The notes: generated by a model not told the origin, from the letters alone. 64,000 nt of DNA from Acidilutibacter cellobiosedens (GCF_004103715.1 NZ_CP035282.1:2098673-2162672), one strand, 5' to 3'; counted from the stretch's first letter, positions 46,501-55,495 are shown. Made by a program: numbers and translations.

Positions 46501-47013
46501 CAGATCATAAGCTGAAAGTGTTTTGCCGAAACGCGGCTTAGCATTCCATAAAAATTCACCATCGCTGTGAGACTTGAAATAATCAAGTGTCATCTCAACA
46601 GCTTTGTTCTGCTCATCACGGAGCTTATACGGAATGACAGCGTCCGCGTCATCATCGGAAACAACACCGTGATTCTGGGTAAAATCGACAAAATCACCCT
46701 TTGCGGTGTTTGGCTCAATACGGAACCACTCCGTGCCTTCTTCTCTGGAAACATCAAGCTTCTTCAGATAGGCATGGAAGTCCTTATCCGTGAATGTACC
46801 AAAAGGCTCGGTCATGTATGCGGCACGCAGATGCCACCATGTTTTATGATCCACACCAACTGTATGTGTCTGCTCGTTAATGCGGGTTTCCACATCCCGC
46901 TCTGTAAATCCGATCTTTGTCCAGCCGTCATGGGCAGGTACTCCCGGCGTCGTATACGCATAGCATTGGGGAACAACCTGATAGGCTGTTTTGATCTTTA
47001 TGCCTGCCATCAT
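43591..47013 (-). CDS. GIY-YIG / DEAD-helicase / methylase-like R-M protein
   Basis: An 1140-residue protein with three recognisable parts. The N-terminus (residues about 18-100) is a T5orf172/GIY-YIG-like nuclease, CYAYTTPGVPAHDGWTKIGF. A superfamily 2 helicase follows with WNAKPRFGKTLSAY (motif I with Arg-Phe in place of the usual Thr/Ala) and IVDEAHEGV. The C-terminal 150 residues look like a methylase start, IFTPKRVVKDMVDRLE then FADLYMKSGMYITEIV. The protein lacks the NPPY catalytic motif, which is in its partner. The stop-start overlap with the upstream gene is four bases. Confidence 0.78.
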   Translation of the reverse strand: MMAGIKIKTAYQVVPQCYAYTTPGVPAHDGWTKIGFTERDVETRINEQTHTVGVDHKTWWHLRAAYMTEPFGTFTDKDFHAYLKKLDVSREEGTEWFRIEPNTAKGDFVDFTQNHGVVSDDDADAVIPYKLRDEQNKAVEMTLDYFKSHSDGEFLWNAKPRFGKTLSAYDLCKRLDATNILIVTNRPAIANSWYSDYEMFLGPQSGYLFVSNVDGIKDKKYVMSRQQYLNRIDDNTKGCIEFVSMQDLKGSIYFGGRYDKLSEVNAEKGLNWDIMIVDEAHEGVDTYKTDTAFNHIKRKCTLHLSGTPFKALANDKFADDAIFNWTYADEQKKKRNWDDSREIENPYENLPRLSLFTYQMSDIIRDKVKQGIELADNDVEEYAFDLNEFFKTNESGKFIHDADVDKFLDALTRQEKFPFSTPELRNELKHTFWLLNRVASAKALAKKLELHPVFKDYHIILAAGNGKLDDDDENEKAFDHVTKAIKEYDKTITLSVGQLTTGVTIPEWTAVLMLSNMASPALYMQAAFRAQNPCLFHDAQGNSYRKQNAYVFDFDPARTLTIFEQFANDLIPETSGDKGDFDQRKQHVRELLNFFPVYGEDDQGSMIELDAESVLTIPLHIHAKEVVERGFMSNFLFANISGIFGAPKEIIDLINGMQAIEEPKTLVPVGVDEDTADELNLNKNGEVEIPKEQVIGTASELFGDKVYGDVDQKLADAVEDITKHVEMTKDPKKDELKELHEKFSKPIANTLVDSARAQYGHDLKKFTQNQLERKIQETTDTVVNREYGDYTIRDHQLVKERDDKIFEAQKSGASMSEISKLDDEYTQKRLQGYRDMARNIQKKLHDDEAVKKAAETIVETVETEKLNNQKDSIEGSVRDHLRGFSRTIPAFLMAYGDENTTLANFDSLVPADVFWEVTVNPQSGEGVTLDQFRLLRDGGDYYQKDENGNEIRDEEHKRHFDGHLFDEVVFNDAVLEFMKKRAELADYFDETSKGDIFDYIPPQKTNQIFTPKRVVKDMVDRLEQENPGCFDDPNNTFADLYMKSGMYITEIVTRLYRSKRMKALYPDNAERLNHIFAKQVYGCAPTEIIYRICLRYILGFSDEIHIDKYNIKLCDTLGYAKNGTLEEEMKKLFDLGMNID

Positions 47014-48992
47014 GCCATCTCCTTTACATGCGTTTCAATGAAGTTAATCTCCTTTTCATCAAGTCCGTACTTGCGGTAGAGTTGAAGATCAATTTCGTGA
47101 ACGGATTTTGACCAGTCGATGTCGGAAGCGGAAGTGAAGTCTTGGAGAGGAACATATTTCCATTTATCTTTTGTATTATCTTGTGTGATTTTTAAAATAC
47201 CAAGCATTACTCTAGCAAATTTACTTTGAACATACTTAAGGCAATGCTCTGCTTCTGCTAAAGTATCATAAGCACCTATGGATAAAAATGTTTCAGTAGC
47301 CCCGATTAGGGGTTCCCCGATTAGGGGTGTAGAAAGCACTTCACCGAGCGCACCACTTCCATTGGCTTTTGGTATAAATACTTTATATTTATAAAAACTC
47401 TCCGGAACATCCTGATAGTACTTTCTTCCCCAATAATAGACTCTTTTTCCCGATGCAAGGCCTAAAAATTTCACATATTCATAATCATCTGAGGGCTTAT
47501 CATCAAAAAATACAATATTTGCAAGAACCTTAAAGGCACCAGCACCTACGTCCTTTTTGTGCCCCTTAGACTGAATTTCAACAATTTCTGGGTGTTCTTC
47601 CAGAGCTTTATCTGAAAGTCTGTATACTCCTCGTCCAGAGATTATTGAATTCATAAAAACATCAGACAAGTGTTCAACTTTTTTCAAAATGGTATTAAGC
47701 TCATGGAATGATGTAAAAATCTCAATTGGAGCATATTTAATGTCACAATCATAGTATGTTATTGCGACGCCACCTTTAATGTCTGTATTAGGGAATACAG
47801 CAGTGCTGTTTGGTTCATATTTTAGAATTTTAAAATGCTCGTCATTAAGCATTTTCTCGTTCCATGCTTTAGGCGTACTGCCAGCATTAAAAAGGAAACG
47901 TGCCGGATGAATAAGTTCTACTTTATCAGCGATTTCATAAGCCGCATCCATAAACTGGTTATAGACAGGCTTTGCGAAATTACCGTTATCACCGGAGTTT
48001 TCAAAGTCCTCATTATACGGCGGATTGCCAATAACGAAATTAAAAAGTTTCTTACCCATGACTTTCATCTCCTTTAGCTTGTTGAAAAAAATAGAGTTAT
48101 CTCTTCTCCAGTTGTATATCTTGCACGGTATGGCTTCAGGTTCATTATCTGCCATTTCAGAGTACATATCGAAAAGCGTCAGCTGCCGGAATTTCTCATA
48201 TGGCTTTCCAAGAGGGACAGTGTCTTTCAATCCGTCCATCTGCCAGATGTTCCATACGATTTTGTTTACCACCGTCCGCAACAGCTTCTCATCCGGTTCC
48301 TTGCCCCATCGTTCCTTATAGTAGTCGATGAATGTCAGGAGCAAATTGATTCTGGCTATCAGGAGATTGTCGCCCTGATACTCATATCCGTAGGATGCCT
48401 CGAAGGCTCGTATTGTCCATTTGACCCATTCTTCATAGTCTGCGGCATTCTCATTCACGATCCGGAGCTTCCGGTCGAGCTGCCCAATTCTCCGCTTCGG
48501 AGGAACGATGAGTTCTCCGGTCGAGACATCGTATCGAGAGACTAAATATGGTGCCTCCCCACAGGTAATCTCCAGCCGTCTTGAATCCACATAGTGTTTC
48601 CATGTTTTGCGCTTTGGAAACTCAATCGGTTCTTCGACAACCGTCCACGTGTGATCATCCTTCTCTGCATTGAATACGTTTTTTCTGCCGAACCATTCTT
48701 TATCGCAATAATTGTTCATCAAGTTGCACAGCCACGCGGGGGTGAAAACCTCGGCCTTTTTTCGTGTGCGCTCCTGCTGCGCTTCCTGTGATTTCCGGAT
48801 TCTCGGCATGATGATGCCGACCCGCTGCAGGAGAAGGCTCCTGCTTATCTGCTCTTTATCCGAGAATCCATGTCCAAGCTCCTCATAGGTGTCGGTAGCC
48901 CAGATGATGTTCTTCTTTGTCGATTTATCTTTAAGGAGCAAGTCCAGAAGAGGAGCTACTGGACTGCTCTGAATGTCTATAAGCTTTTCCAC
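47010..48992 (-). CDS. Eco57I-type DNA methylase subunit
   Basis: A 660-residue methyltransferase. The N-terminal KAEVFTPAWLCNLMNNYCDK and the catalytic motif IV VIGNPPYNEDFE (about residue 330) indicate an adenine-N6 methylase. A second half, with DIKGGVAITYYD and SGRGVYRLSD, resembles the target-recognition region of Eco57I/PglX-like enzymes. It starts the operon and overlaps the GIY-YIG/helicase gene by four bases. A promoter with a palindrome lies about 340 bases upstream. Confidence 0.83.
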   Translation of the reverse strand: MEKLIDIQSSPVAPLLDLLLKDKSTKKNIIWATDTYEELGHGFSDKEQISRSLLLQRVGIIMPRIRKSQEAQQERTRKKAEVFTPAWLCNLMNNYCDKEWFGRKNVFNAEKDDHTWTVVEEPIEFPKRKTWKHYVDSRRLEITCGEAPYLVSRYDVSTGELIVPPKRRIGQLDRKLRIVNENAADYEEWVKWTIRAFEASYGYEYQGDNLLIARINLLLTFIDYYKERWGKEPDEKLLRTVVNKIVWNIWQMDGLKDTVPLGKPYEKFRQLTLFDMYSEMADNEPEAIPCKIYNWRRDNSIFFNKLKEMKVMGKKLFNFVIGNPPYNEDFENSGDNGNFAKPVYNQFMDAAYEIADKVELIHPARFLFNAGSTPKAWNEKMLNDEHFKILKYEPNSTAVFPNTDIKGGVAITYYDCDIKYAPIEIFTSFHELNTILKKVEHLSDVFMNSIISGRGVYRLSDKALEEHPEIVEIQSKGHKKDVGAGAFKVLANIVFFDDKPSDDYEYVKFLGLASGKRVYYWGRKYYQDVPESFYKYKVFIPKANGSGALGEVLSTPLIGEPLIGATETFLSIGAYDTLAEAEHCLKYVQSKFARVMLGILKITQDNTKDKWKYVPLQDFTSASDIDWSKSVHEIDLQLYRKYGLDEKEINFIETHVKEMA

Positions 48993-49104
48993 AAACGGAG
49001 CTTCCCTCCTTTAAGCCTGTTCTTTATCTTCAATGTTGTTCTCGTCTGATGCCCCACCGGATCTGATCCGTTTGTCGACTTCAGACAGCTTGAACTTCCC
49101 AAAG

Positions 49105-49129
49105 TCTGCCTGCCTTATAGGCAGGCAGA
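49105..49129 (-). promoter_or_regulatory. 10-bp hairpin in the R-M operon leader
   Basis: TCTGCCTGCC (49105-49114) and GGCAGGCAGA (49120-49129) pair perfectly around TTATA. There is no adjacent U-run, so it is more like a leader structure or protein site than a terminator. Confidence 0.55.
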
Positions 49130-49325
49130 GCAAAAGCTCATTCTATTTCAGATTCTTTGCAATAAAACCCGTTAGGCCATCAATATCAACTGGATTAGGG
49201 AAGCTTGCTGCTTTTGATGCCGACCACCTCCCGGTACCTGATTCTCAGCATTTCATCTGTTCCCCGGTACCAAAGACAGTTGAACGGAAGGGCCCTGATG
49301 ACAACGAAAACAGACTTCTAATCTC

Positions 49326-49354
49326 ATTATAAGTATTTGACAGACAATCGTCAA
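49326..49354 (-). promoter_or_regulatory. R-M operon promoter with overlapping palindrome
   Basis: TTGACG (49349-49354) and TATAAT (49326-49331) have 17-base spacing on the minus strand. TTGAC and GTCAA (49337-49354) form an inverted repeat over the -35 that may bind a controller protein. Confidence 0.7.
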
Positions 49355-49426
49355 CTACATAGAGGTTATGAATTTGTAAACAGTTATAAACAGACAATAA
49401 CAGGCAATAAAGCAAGGTGAAAATCC

Positions 49427-49570
49427 ATGTCAAAAGAAGATAGAAAAATGTGGCGGATCAACATTGAGAATTCCGCCTTCACTGATTTAACCCCTCTCAT
49501 CAGAAAATACGTTATTTCAAAACCTCTTTTTATTGTCCCGAAAAGGTGTTCTTTTATCTACCTCATCTAA
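49427..49570 (+). pseudogene. Truncated gene start (divergent from R-M operon)
   Basis: ATG 49427 after AAGGTG starts MSKEDRKMWRINIENSAFTD, about 33 residues of unfamiliar but protein-like sequence, before joining antisense transposase DNA at about 49525. Its position opposite the R-M promoter suggests a former regulator or accessory gene cut by an insertion. Confidence 0.5.
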
Positions 49571-49740
49571 GAAATCTTGGCGAACTGATCTTTTTACTCT
49601 TCTACCTCTCTTATCTTTTGTACACTCACCTTTATATTTACATTTACCACAGGCTTCAAAATTCTTATATACTATTTCTCTTGTATTTTCATCTATAGGT
49701 TTTGCCCCTAATTTATTGATGTTTACTTTTTTTACTATTG
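49525..49740 (-). mobile_element. IS1182-like transposase fragment
   Basis: On the minus strand the frame reads VNINKLGAKPIDENTREIVY, then ACGKCKYKGECTKDKRGRRV and RQDFLDEVDKRT, the cysteine-rich central part of IS1182-family transposases. It stops in TGA at about 49520 and has neither N- nor C-terminal catalytic parts. It is fused, out of frame, to the end of the RAMP fragment. Confidence 0.65.
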
Positions 49741-50429
49741 TAAATTTCTTTATAATAATGTAAAGTTAAATCATTTTCCGTTGTTTTACATAAAGTCTTA
49801 TTTATTTTGGGGGCAGCTAATTCCGATAAAGTAACTACATCATCATAAATTCCATTATCATTGGATTCATATTTTCCATCGGTAAACCTAAGTCTTGATG
49901 AATTTGCACCGTTTTGTGCCACCATCCCAAATAAACTGCAGACATCGCATAATTTGGTTACATTATCACAGGGATTATAGTCTCCCATATTTTCCAAAAT
50001 TTTTTCAATCGTATTATAATATACTTCTCTTGTAATACATGAGGGGGACAAATATATAAATTTTTTATTATTATTTTTCACAGTTTTATAGAATACAGGT
50101 ATAGCATCAATTTTATTTTCTTCCAATTCCTCTATTCTCTTCTTGTAATCATTAAATTCTCTTTTTATTTCTTCTTCATTTTTTCCTTCATCTTCATATT
50201 TAAAATTTTCAATATTATTTTCATATAACCTTATTAAATTTTTAAGATTTTCTAAACTATCAACCTCGGCTTTAGGCTCTTTAAAATCAGCGTCCGCATC
50301 TATAACAGAAAAATGATGTTTATTATCAATTTCTCCTCCTTGTATAATGATGATATAGTCATCAAGACTACTCATCTTTTGTTTACATCTTTTCATATCC
50401 GATAATAGAAGAAGGAGTTCTTCCTTCAT
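49713..50429 (-). pseudogene. Type III CRISPR RAMP protein fragment (TIGR03986-like)
   Basis: A 238-residue stretch contains KLCDVCSLFGMVAQNGANSS, then RLRFTDGKYES and TLSELAAPKINK. The C-x2-C-x-LFG plus R-x-R-F-x-D signature is that of RAMP proteins of the TIGR03986 type, which are usually about 600 residues and part of type III effector complexes. Both ends are missing; the end merges into a transposase fragment. It is the only cas-like gene in the window. Confidence 0.7.
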
Positions 50430-50454
50430 CAGATATTATCTAATTTATTTAACA

Positions 50455-50988
50455 TGTCTGACGGCTCCTGATAGACTCCGGACTGATTATGCGGAAATCC
50501 AGGCTATACTTTCTGATATGCATGAATTAGTAAACTGCAACGAAGATACTGACGTTGTAAGGCAAATACATCTTATTGAATCCTTTAAAGGTGCCGGTTT
50601 CCTTTCAGCAGTAAGTTTAATGTGTGAAATTGGAAATTTCTCAGCATTTCAATCTCCAAAGCAGCTATTTGCTTACTTTGGCCTAGACCCTGCTGTAAAA
50701 CAATCAGGTAACTTTGAGGGCACTAAAATATCAATGTCTAAGCGTGGTTCTCGTATTGCCAGAATGGTCCTTCATACAATGGCCCTAATCAGTATTAGCA
50801 GAAACAAAGATGGCTCAGCCAAGAATCCTGTATTACGTGATTACTATTTAAAAAAATGCCAATCAAAGCCTAAAATGGTTGCTCTCGGTGCTGTTATGCA
50901 CAAGGTCTGTAACATTGTATTTGCAATACTTCGTGATGAAAAAAAATTGAAATCATCACACCTGAGGAACACCAAAAGAATTACTTAA
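50455..50988 (+). mobile_element. IS110-family transposase, 3' fragment
   Basis: The plus strand encodes the C-terminal Transposase_20 part: AYFGLDPAVKQSGNFEGTKI, then SKRGSRIARMVLHTMAL and the YYLKKCQSKPKM ending. The frame opens upstream of the ATG at 50518 (RTDYAEIQAILSD), so the N-terminal DEDD catalytic domain has been lost. It adjoins the RAMP fragment, so the insertion or deletion probably broke that gene. Confidence 0.85.
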
Positions 50989-51330
50989 AAGCGAGATGTG
51001 ACATCGTTTTATAGTACAATTTCATATCTAAATTTTTGTTTTTTGATTACCTTTCAAAAGGCTTATTAAGGTTACTCTTTTTTAGCCAAACGGTAAATCA
51101 AATATTTTAAAATTTTTTATTGACAATTCTTAGCTGGACTCTTTAAATCTTTTTCAAAAACATCTTTAAATGCATTTAACATCAGCTCTGCACTCTATGC
51201 CTTCAATAAATACCATATAATAATTCTCTGTTATTTACCTCTTAAAAATATTCTATATAACCGTTATGTCAATCTAATCCCTTTTGTTATCCATTTATAT
51301 AATCTAAAACAATATTACAGATAAACAATC
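50989..51330. other. Intergenic region after IS110
   Basis: No gene is supported. It probably includes the IS110 right end and former flanking DNA; no terminal inverted repeats are expected for this family. Confidence 0.4.
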
Positions 51331-53393
51331 TTAAGCCGTTACAGGATTATCTTTGCAGCCTATCAAAACCATTTTTTCATCAATAAATTTAACCCACGCA
51401 TCGTCTGACGGTTCCAACTCTATTTTATTGGTAATCTCACGAAGCTGCCTAAATAACTGTAATCTGAAATATTTATTTTTTTCATCTTTATACAAAGATT
51501 TTATTCCTTCTTCAGTGTATACGGTATTTTTTAATATATCATAATCGTATTCCGGAATATACCTTTTTATAAGTACGGTCCCTCTGTCAATATCTTCTTG
51601 ATTTATATCGGCATATTTATCATTACATATTTTTTTACACATTTTATCTCTTCCATGAATAAGACATGAAAGAATATCATATGCATATCCCCATTCACCA
51701 TCACGGTTATTTAATTCACACAATTTCCTTAAAAATACTATTCGGCTAACAATATTAACATTATTATTAAGGGCAATTTTTCGGCTTTCATTTGTTATAA
51801 GCTTTATATCAGCAGTAGGGTCAATTTGTTTTTCTTTTATTATACCATTTTCATTCCATATAAATGAAGCTGTAGCAAATTCAGAAGATAATTTCCCCAA
51901 AACAATAAAATCCGTGATAGGTTCAAAATCATGGGTTAAAAGCAGAACTGTTCTGCCAGATAAAGAAACATCTTTTCTTCCTATATTTCGTTTGAACATG
52001 CGGTGAAGTATTGCATATTCTTTATTGCTGTCAAAAGAAGAGATTGGATCATCCAGTATAATTAAATCTGGATTTTGCGATTTAGCATAATACATAAATA
52101 AAATCAATGAAAATGCATTTCTCTCACCCCAACTTAAATGACCGCGTATATTAGTTACCTTAGATTTATCATCACTAAAACATTGTTTTAGAATTGTTTT
52201 TGTATTTGCTTCATCTTTTGTATCTATTTCAAGTTCGTAATTAATCCCTGCTGTCTTCAAAAAGTCATTAATATCCTTTTGGGATTCATTTATAGATCCT
52301 TGTATAATTCCTTTTAATTCTCCCATTTCTCTTTTTAATTTTGCCAATTCATTCTTTAATTTTTCTACTTTGTCATCAATTCGGTCAATAATTCCATCAA
52401 TATGTTCTCCTCCAAAGTACTCAAAAAATGGTTTCGGAATTTCCATATTATTAACTTGGTCATCTAAGGCTGATATATCAGCAATGGCAATATTTTTATT
52501 TCCGAAATTTATTATATTGTTAAATTTATCTACTAAAAGATCCAGCTCTCCATGCAATTTTAACATTACCATTTCAATATTTTTTTCAGGTGTATCCTCT
52601 TTAATATACTTCATTAACATATTAAACTTATCCGGATTAATATAATCCTGTAATGAATTAAGCAGATCAACAATTTCTTTTAAATTTTGTGAATCTGCTT
52701 TTTTATATGTTTTTGAAAATATCTCCTGCTTCTTTCTATGAGTAGGCGGCAAGTTTTCGGCACAAAATGGGCACTTATCAACTGTATCAAACTTGTTTCC
52801 TTGATTTTTCCATGCTATCCAATCTATATTTGTATCACGGTTTCTAATAAAACATTCATAATTTTTAAGTTCCGACGGTATATTATATAGATTATTAGTA
52901 CGCAAAACACTTCCTGCTGCTCCTCTTCTATCAAGATTACCGGATGATGTTATTTTAAACTTTTCACACAAATTTGTAAGACTATCACGTAATTTTATTA
53001 TTTCAGTATCTTGCTCCATTAATTTTTTTAACTCATTCAAATGTATATCCAACTGAGCTTTCATTTTGTCATACTTAGGAGTCTTTATAAATATTTCAAA
53101 TGAATTACCGATTACTTCATCCTCTTTTTCTTTAAATACAACTTGATTTACAAATGTCTCGTCAAAGGTTAGTATTTTATTAAATTTAGGGGTAACCAAT
53201 ACATCAGCTTTATCTTGATTATAGTATGTCTGCAATTCTTTAATTTTATCTGCATCATCAGCATTACTTATTGCTTTAGATATAGTGGTTTTTCCGGTAC
53301 CTTAATCCCGTACACAATATTTAATTTTCCATTATCAATGTGAATACATCCTGAGCGAATATTATTACAATTAAAAATATTCACCTCGTACAT
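51331..53393 (-). pseudogene. AAA_13/RecF-like ATPase with a frameshift in the P-loop
   Basis: GGAGG precedes ATG 53393, which starts MYEVNIFNCNNIRSG, then IVYGI. One base is missing near 53303, so the continuation GTGKTTISKAISNAD is in another frame; restored, it would read YGINGTGKTT, a perfect Walker A. The rest (634 residues) has a zinc-finger-like CPFCAENLPP, long coiled coil, the signature LSWGERNAFSLILF and Walker B LIILDDPISSFDS. Such SMC-like ATPases often belong to defence systems (RloC/PrrC and others). It is inactive unless the indel is a sequencing error. Confidence 0.8.
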
Positions 53394-53466
53394 AGGTTTC
53401 GCCTCCTTAACTTTATTAAACATGATAAATTAAAAATAAAATATAGGAAAATCGAGGTGAATATTT
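53375..53466. repeat. Inverted copies of CGAGGTGAATATTT at the ATPase gene start
   Basis: AAATATTCACCTCG (53375-53388, covering the start codons of the ATPase gene) is repeated inverted at 53453-53466; a third partial copy TTCAAATATTCAC lies near 53499-53511. This is possibly an autoregulatory site or a duplicated gene start. Confidence 0.5.
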
Positions 53467-53579
53467 GAACCTCCAGCTGTGTTATACCTTCCTTACAATT
53501 CAAATATTCACTGTTCACATAAAATTTTACCGATTAATTTACTCTTAGGATTTTTATATGTTTAACCTTTATTCTCATT

Positions 53580-53894
53580 TTAAGAATAAATACCCCAATC
53601 TCTTTCAATAATCCAATTAGGCTCCCATCGCACATAATCTGAAGGTTCAAAGTGTTCATTAGTAATCTCAATATCAATTATTTGTTCAGGAATTACAGAT
53701 AAATTATGTTTCCCTTCCGGACTATCAAGATCATATAAATGATATCTATCTAATCCGTCTTTGTATATTCTTGACGGTCCATAATCAAAAGGAATACAAG
53801 TCCTGGTTATGACTCCTTTCTCTTTTGAGTCAATCTTTGCCACTATTATTCTTTTGTTATGAATAGCCTGTATAAATTTTTCATAATTTGACAT
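53580..53894 (-). CDS. Hypothetical protein, WYL-like fragment
   Basis: A 104-residue protein from ATG 53894, which has an AAGGAGG site. The sequence NKRIIVAKIDSKEKGVITRT, then CIPFDYGPSRIYKDG and YHLYDLDS with LSVIPEQIIDIEI, resembles the small beta-sandwich of WYL-type ligand sensors without a DNA-binding part. It is adjacent to the broken ATPase and may have been its regulator. Confidence 0.6.
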   Translation of the reverse strand: MSNYEKFIQAIHNKRIIVAKIDSKEKGVITRTCIPFDYGPSRIYKDGLDRYHLYDLDSPEGKHNLSVIPEQIIDIEITNEHFEPSDYVRWEPNWIIERDWGIYS

Positions 53895-54458
53895 AATATT
53901 TTTCCTCCTTCTATTATTTTTCATATATTCTAACGTCAAACTATAATTTCTTTCCATGTCTCTTTTGCCATATCTTCCACAGTATAGGATCCATTACTCA
54001 AAAAATACCCATAATACTTTTAGACTTAAATTATTGACAAAATTAACTACCCACCTTTGATGTCCCTGACTATCCCAACTATATAACCAATTTCCTCCCA
54101 ATCTGAATAAAATTTTAGTACATAAAACTATACCAAATATTCTATAAAATTTCCTATAGGATAACGATTTCCTTATAAAATCATAACAACATATGAGGAC
54201 ACATATATTGTTTCATAATTAACATACTAAACATCACCCACATATTTATAAAATCATCAAACTATTACATAAAACTATTAAATCTTCAACTAATCAGCAT
54301 CAATTTTCATAAATTATCCACTAATTTATTATATAAATTCTACAATATTTCAAATATTCCTCTTTATTTCCCATAAATTTTACAAATATATTTTTCAAAA
54401 ATTACAATGGTAAAATCCCACTATATTTTCTATATAGGAAGTAGAAGGAGATAAAAAA
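53895..54458. other. AT-rich intergenic region with dispersed repeat
   Basis: No gene is supported over 564 bases. The section 54340-54412 is a copy of the GAATATTGTAGAATT repeat; the rest holds only AT-rich sequence. Confidence 0.6.
54340..54412. repeat. Dispersed AT-rich repeat, third copy
   Basis: ATTCTACAATATTTC followed by AATATTCCTCTTTATTTCCC matches the copy at 37856-37925 and the one in 16562-16640. It precedes a small gene with a strong ribosome-binding site. Confidence 0.55.
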
Positions 54459-54614
54459 ATGGCGGTAAAAGAATATAAGTACGAATCAAAAATGAAGTTT
54501 GAGCTTGACGGCTCTATATCTGGACTTCAGTCTCTTCTCCTGCTTAAGGTGAAAAGAATCGAAGAAATAGAATTGAGGAATAAATTCAAATGGCAGAATC
54601 GAAAATTCAGATGA
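54459..54614 (+). CDS. Small ORF with strong RBS, unknown
   Basis: ATG 54459 follows AAGGAGATAAAAAA and opens MAVKEYKYESKMKFELDGSI, ending after 51 residues. The basic, beta-like composition could be the beginning of a longer broken gene, as the following DNA loses frame. I do not recognise it. Confidence 0.4.
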   Translation: MAVKEYKYESKMKFELDGSISGLQSLLLLKVKRIEEIELRNKFKWQNRKFR

Positions 54615-54804
54615 ATTTCAAAACAAGCGGAAATAAAAAAATTTGGAATCATGCCTCCAAAACTATATAAAAAAAAACAATTAAATATATAAAAAAAATC
54701 TAATAAATTATCCGTACATAAATTGTATAACATTAAGGGGTCACTTCAAACCGTCCCCATGGTTTACAAAAATATTTAAAAAAATATAAAATAATTATAA
54801 AAAC

Positions 54805-54836
54805 TATTGACACGTACTATTGACACGTACTATAAT
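54805..54836 (+). promoter_or_regulatory. hicAB promoter with tandem 13-bp repeat
   Basis: TATTGACACGTAC occurs twice in tandem (54805-54817 and 54818-54830) before TATAAT (54831-54836). The TTGACA of the first copy is 18 bases from the -10. The duplication places two ACGTAC-containing candidate operator sites under the polymerase. Confidence 0.75.
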
Positions 54837-54858
54837 ATTGTTGTAAGGAGGAAGGGAG

Positions 54859-55041
54859 ATGAAACCCAAAGAGATAATAAAAATTCTAACCAAAGAAGGT
54901 TGGCTAATAAAAAATCAAAGAGGTTCACACATCTACCTAATACATAAAACAAAACCTGGCAAAATAACAATACCAGACCACAACAAAGATTTAAAACCAA
55001 AAACATTAAATTCAATACTCAAACAAGCAGGGCTAAAATAG
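54859..55041 (+). CDS. hicA: HicA family toxin
   Basis: A 60-residue dsRBD-like mRNA interferase: KPKEIIKILTKEGWLIKNQR, then GSHIYLIH with the catalytic His and KITIPDHNKDLKPKTLNSIL. GGAGGAAGGGAG precedes the ATG. It is paired with hicB, 43 bases downstream. Confidence 0.93.
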   Translation: MKPKEIIKILTKEGWLIKNQRGSHIYLIHKTKPGKITIPDHNKDLKPKTLNSILKQAGLK

Positions 55042-55084
55042 CCCTTTTGTGAATGTTTCAATATAAATATAGGAGGTAAATAAT

Positions 55085-55495
55085 ATGGATAACTACATTT
55101 ATCCAGCTATATTTGAGACCAGCGAAGCCGGCGGTTATTGTATTACATTCCCTGATTTACCAGGATGTATAACCGAAGGTGACGACTTAAAAGAAGCTAT
55201 GCATATGGCCAAAGATGCCCTTGAATTATATCTTTACAACCTTGAAGAAGATAACGAAAATATACCCATTCCTTCAAACCCCGAGAATATAAAAATTCCG
55301 AAGGGTTCTTTTGTAGCTCCGATTGAAGCTTATATGCCAATTGTAAGGAATGAAATGAGCAATAAATCAGTTAAAAAAACTCTCACAATTCCATATTGGC
55401 TAAATAAATTGGCCGAAGAAAACAACATTAATTTCTCTCAAATTCTTCAAACTTCTCTAAAAGAGCATCTCGGTATTAAAAATCTTAAGTTTTAA
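55085..55495 (+). CDS. hicB: HicB family antitoxin
   Basis: A 136-residue antitoxin. The N-terminal HicB fold (YPAIFETSEAGGYCITFPDL then PGCITEGDDLKEAM) is a degraded RNase H-like domain. The C-terminus holds a ribbon-helix-helix-type segment (KKTLTIPYWLNKLAEE then NINFSQILQTSL) for DNA binding. AGGAGG precedes the ATG. The operator is probably the tandem repeat at 54805. Confidence 0.92.
   Translation: MDNYIYPAIFETSEAGGYCITFPDLPGCITEGDDLKEAMHMAKDALELYLYNLEEDNENIPIPSNPENIKIPKGSFVAPIEAYMPIVRNEMSNKSVKKTLTIPYWLNKLAEENNINFSQILQTSLKEHLGIKNLKF

Larger units (their letters stand above)
48993..49426. other. Control region of the R-M operon
   Basis: A 434-base gap. A perfect hairpin (TCTGCCTGCC, loop TTATA, 49105-49129) sits in the leader, and a minus-strand promoter lies at 49326-49354. 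No gene is supported. Confidence 0.6.

Noticed and set aside
45724-47079. Long plus-strand frames (160 and 170 codons) opposite the GIY-YIG/helicase gene
   Set aside because: These are antisense to a gene with clear domain motifs; high-G+C coding DNA often leaves open complementary frames.
49033-49332. 99-codon plus-strand frame upstream of the methylase
   Set aside because: It runs through the hairpin and promoter region, has no RBS and no protein-like motifs.
54807-54836. Second TTGACA only five bases from TATAAT
   Set aside because: The spacing is too short; the first copy, at 18 bases, is the usable -35.
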